This document shows, in pieces, positions 6,889 through 7,486 of a DNA stretch of 7,486 nucleotides. Location of the stretch: the NCBI GenBank assembly GCA_023379345.1, contig JAMCUV010000064.1, positions 1 through 7,486 on the forward strand. The letters are read 5' to 3'. This stretch comes from Thermoplasmatota archaeon (GTDB taxonomy: Archaea > Thermoplasmatota > Thermoplasmata > Thermoplasmatales > Thermoplasmataceae). The stretch's first letter is position 1. Each line of letters opens with the position of its first letter. The notes under the pieces were generated by a model. It was given only the letters and a program-made list of their open reading frames with translations. It searched no databases and was not told the origin of the DNA. A program made the translations under genes and the position numbers.

Positions 6889-7486
6889 CTATGCATTTAT
6901 CAGGTCAGGATTCCCATGCCTGTACGTTTCCTTTGAAAGCAGCAGCCCTACAAGCATTATTGCCTCTGCAATGAAGAACCAGAGTGTCCATGATGCGAAG
7001 AGGCTCCGGGTTATGGTGGCTGAATAGAGGACTATGCTTATGGCGAACCCAGAAAGTATTGCGCCACCGTTATATGCAAATCCAACGCCAGTGGTTCGGA
7101 ATTTCCTGCTGAATGTTTCAGAAAGGAATGCAGGAAGTGTTGAGAATATCATTGCTTCAAAGAAAGCCTGTATGCTGAATAGCACCAGATCCATGAATGG
7201 GCTTCCGTGGAATGCAAAGTATGATATGGGATAGGTTATGGCCACAAAAATCACAGTATATACGATCATGGATGTCTTCCTTCCAACTATTATCAGTCCT
7301 ATAATGCCCCCAACCCATACGCCAAACAGTGATACCAGGTTGATATAAGCATTGTAAACGCCAACTGTGGTGCCGCTTATTGTTGAATGAAGAAGGATCA
7401 GGAGAGTGGGGTAGAATGAAAAAGTTATTGAATTTATGAAAAGGAGCCCTGTGGTCAGTATAAGTGCGAATATAAGAGGGGCACCG
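6889..7486 (-). CDS. Major facilitator superfamily transporter, C-terminal half (partial)
   Basis: On the minus strand the frame stays open from the right edge (7485) to a TAG at 6889-6891, giving 198 residues. An ATG at 7269 is internal, because hydrophobic coding sequence continues before it. Six membrane-spanning stretches are visible, matching helices 7-12 of a 12-helix carrier; they start near APLIFALIL, VGVYNAYIN, SMIVYTVIF, FMDLVLFSI, TGVGFAYNG and FASWTLWFF. The loop between the second and third carries GRK, a weak version of the MFS motif G-x3-DRxGRR that lacks the usual D-R pair. LPAFLSETFSRKFRTTGVGFAYNGG, quoted in two parts as LPAFLSETFS and RKFRTTGVGFAYNGG, resembles the helix 10-11 region of the sugar and metabolite:H+ symporters. 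The substrate cannot be told; sugars or organic acids are possible. The gene converges on treZ, 44 bases apart, so it belongs to another transcript. Its promoter and N-terminal half are outside the window. Confidence 0.85.
   Translation of the reverse strand, partial: GAPLIFALILTTGLLFINSITFSFYPTLLILLHSTISGTTVGVYNAYINLVSLFGVWVGGIIGLIIVGRKTSMIVYTVIFVAITYPISYFAFHGSPFMDLVLFSIQAFFEAMIFSTLPAFLSETFSRKFRTTGVGFAYNGGAILSGFAISIVLYSATITRSLFASWTLWFFIAEAIMLVGLLLSKETYRHGNPDLINA

Noticed and set aside
6889..7269. A short 126-residue membrane protein starting at ATG 7269 on the minus strand
   Set aside because: The same frame continues without a stop to the right edge and encodes two further membrane segments, so the ATG is internal to a transporter gene.

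Overview
The window reads as part of an archaeal genome, most plausibly a thermoacidophile of the Thermoplasmata type. This is an inference. It rests on arginine codons that are mostly AGG/AGA, frequent ATA isoleucine codons, a GAGGGTGAG-type Shine-Dalgarno before a TTG start, and TreX/TreY/TreZ proteins whose active-site spacing and motifs resemble the Sulfolobus enzymes. No rRNA or other phylogenetic marker is present, so the lineage is not proven.

Layout: (1) 1-335, plus strand, is the 3' end of a gene whose product ends like maltokinase or the maltokinase domain of a TreS-maltokinase fusion. (2) After a 25-base gap, 361-2487 is treX, a glycogen-debranching enzyme. (3) A short spacer contains a 17-codon mini-ORF that overlaps the treX stop codon. 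It is followed by treY, maltooligosyl-trehalose synthase, ending at 5073. (4) 5066-6844 is treZ, maltooligosyl-trehalose trehalohydrolase, which overlaps the end of treY by 8 bases and has its own strong ribosome-binding site. (5) After 44 bases, the C-terminal half of a major-facilitator transporter lies on the minus strand (6889-7486) and runs off the right edge. There are no RNA genes, CRISPR arrays, insertion sequences or long non-coding stretches.

The four plus-strand genes form a tight, probably co-transcribed cluster. TreX removes branches from glycogen to give linear maltodextrins. TreY turns the reducing-end linkage into an alpha,alpha-1,1 bond. TreZ releases trehalose and a shortened dextrin. 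The upstream maltokinase-type protein would link the cluster to maltose and maltose-1-phosphate, and if it is a TreS fusion, to direct maltose-trehalose interconversion.

This is largely a recognisable trehalose pathway rather than a new system. The points worth a second look are a divergent TreY with an insertion, two CxxC pairs and several substituted family positions; the mini-ORF at the treX-treY junction; and the identity of the gene cut at the left edge.
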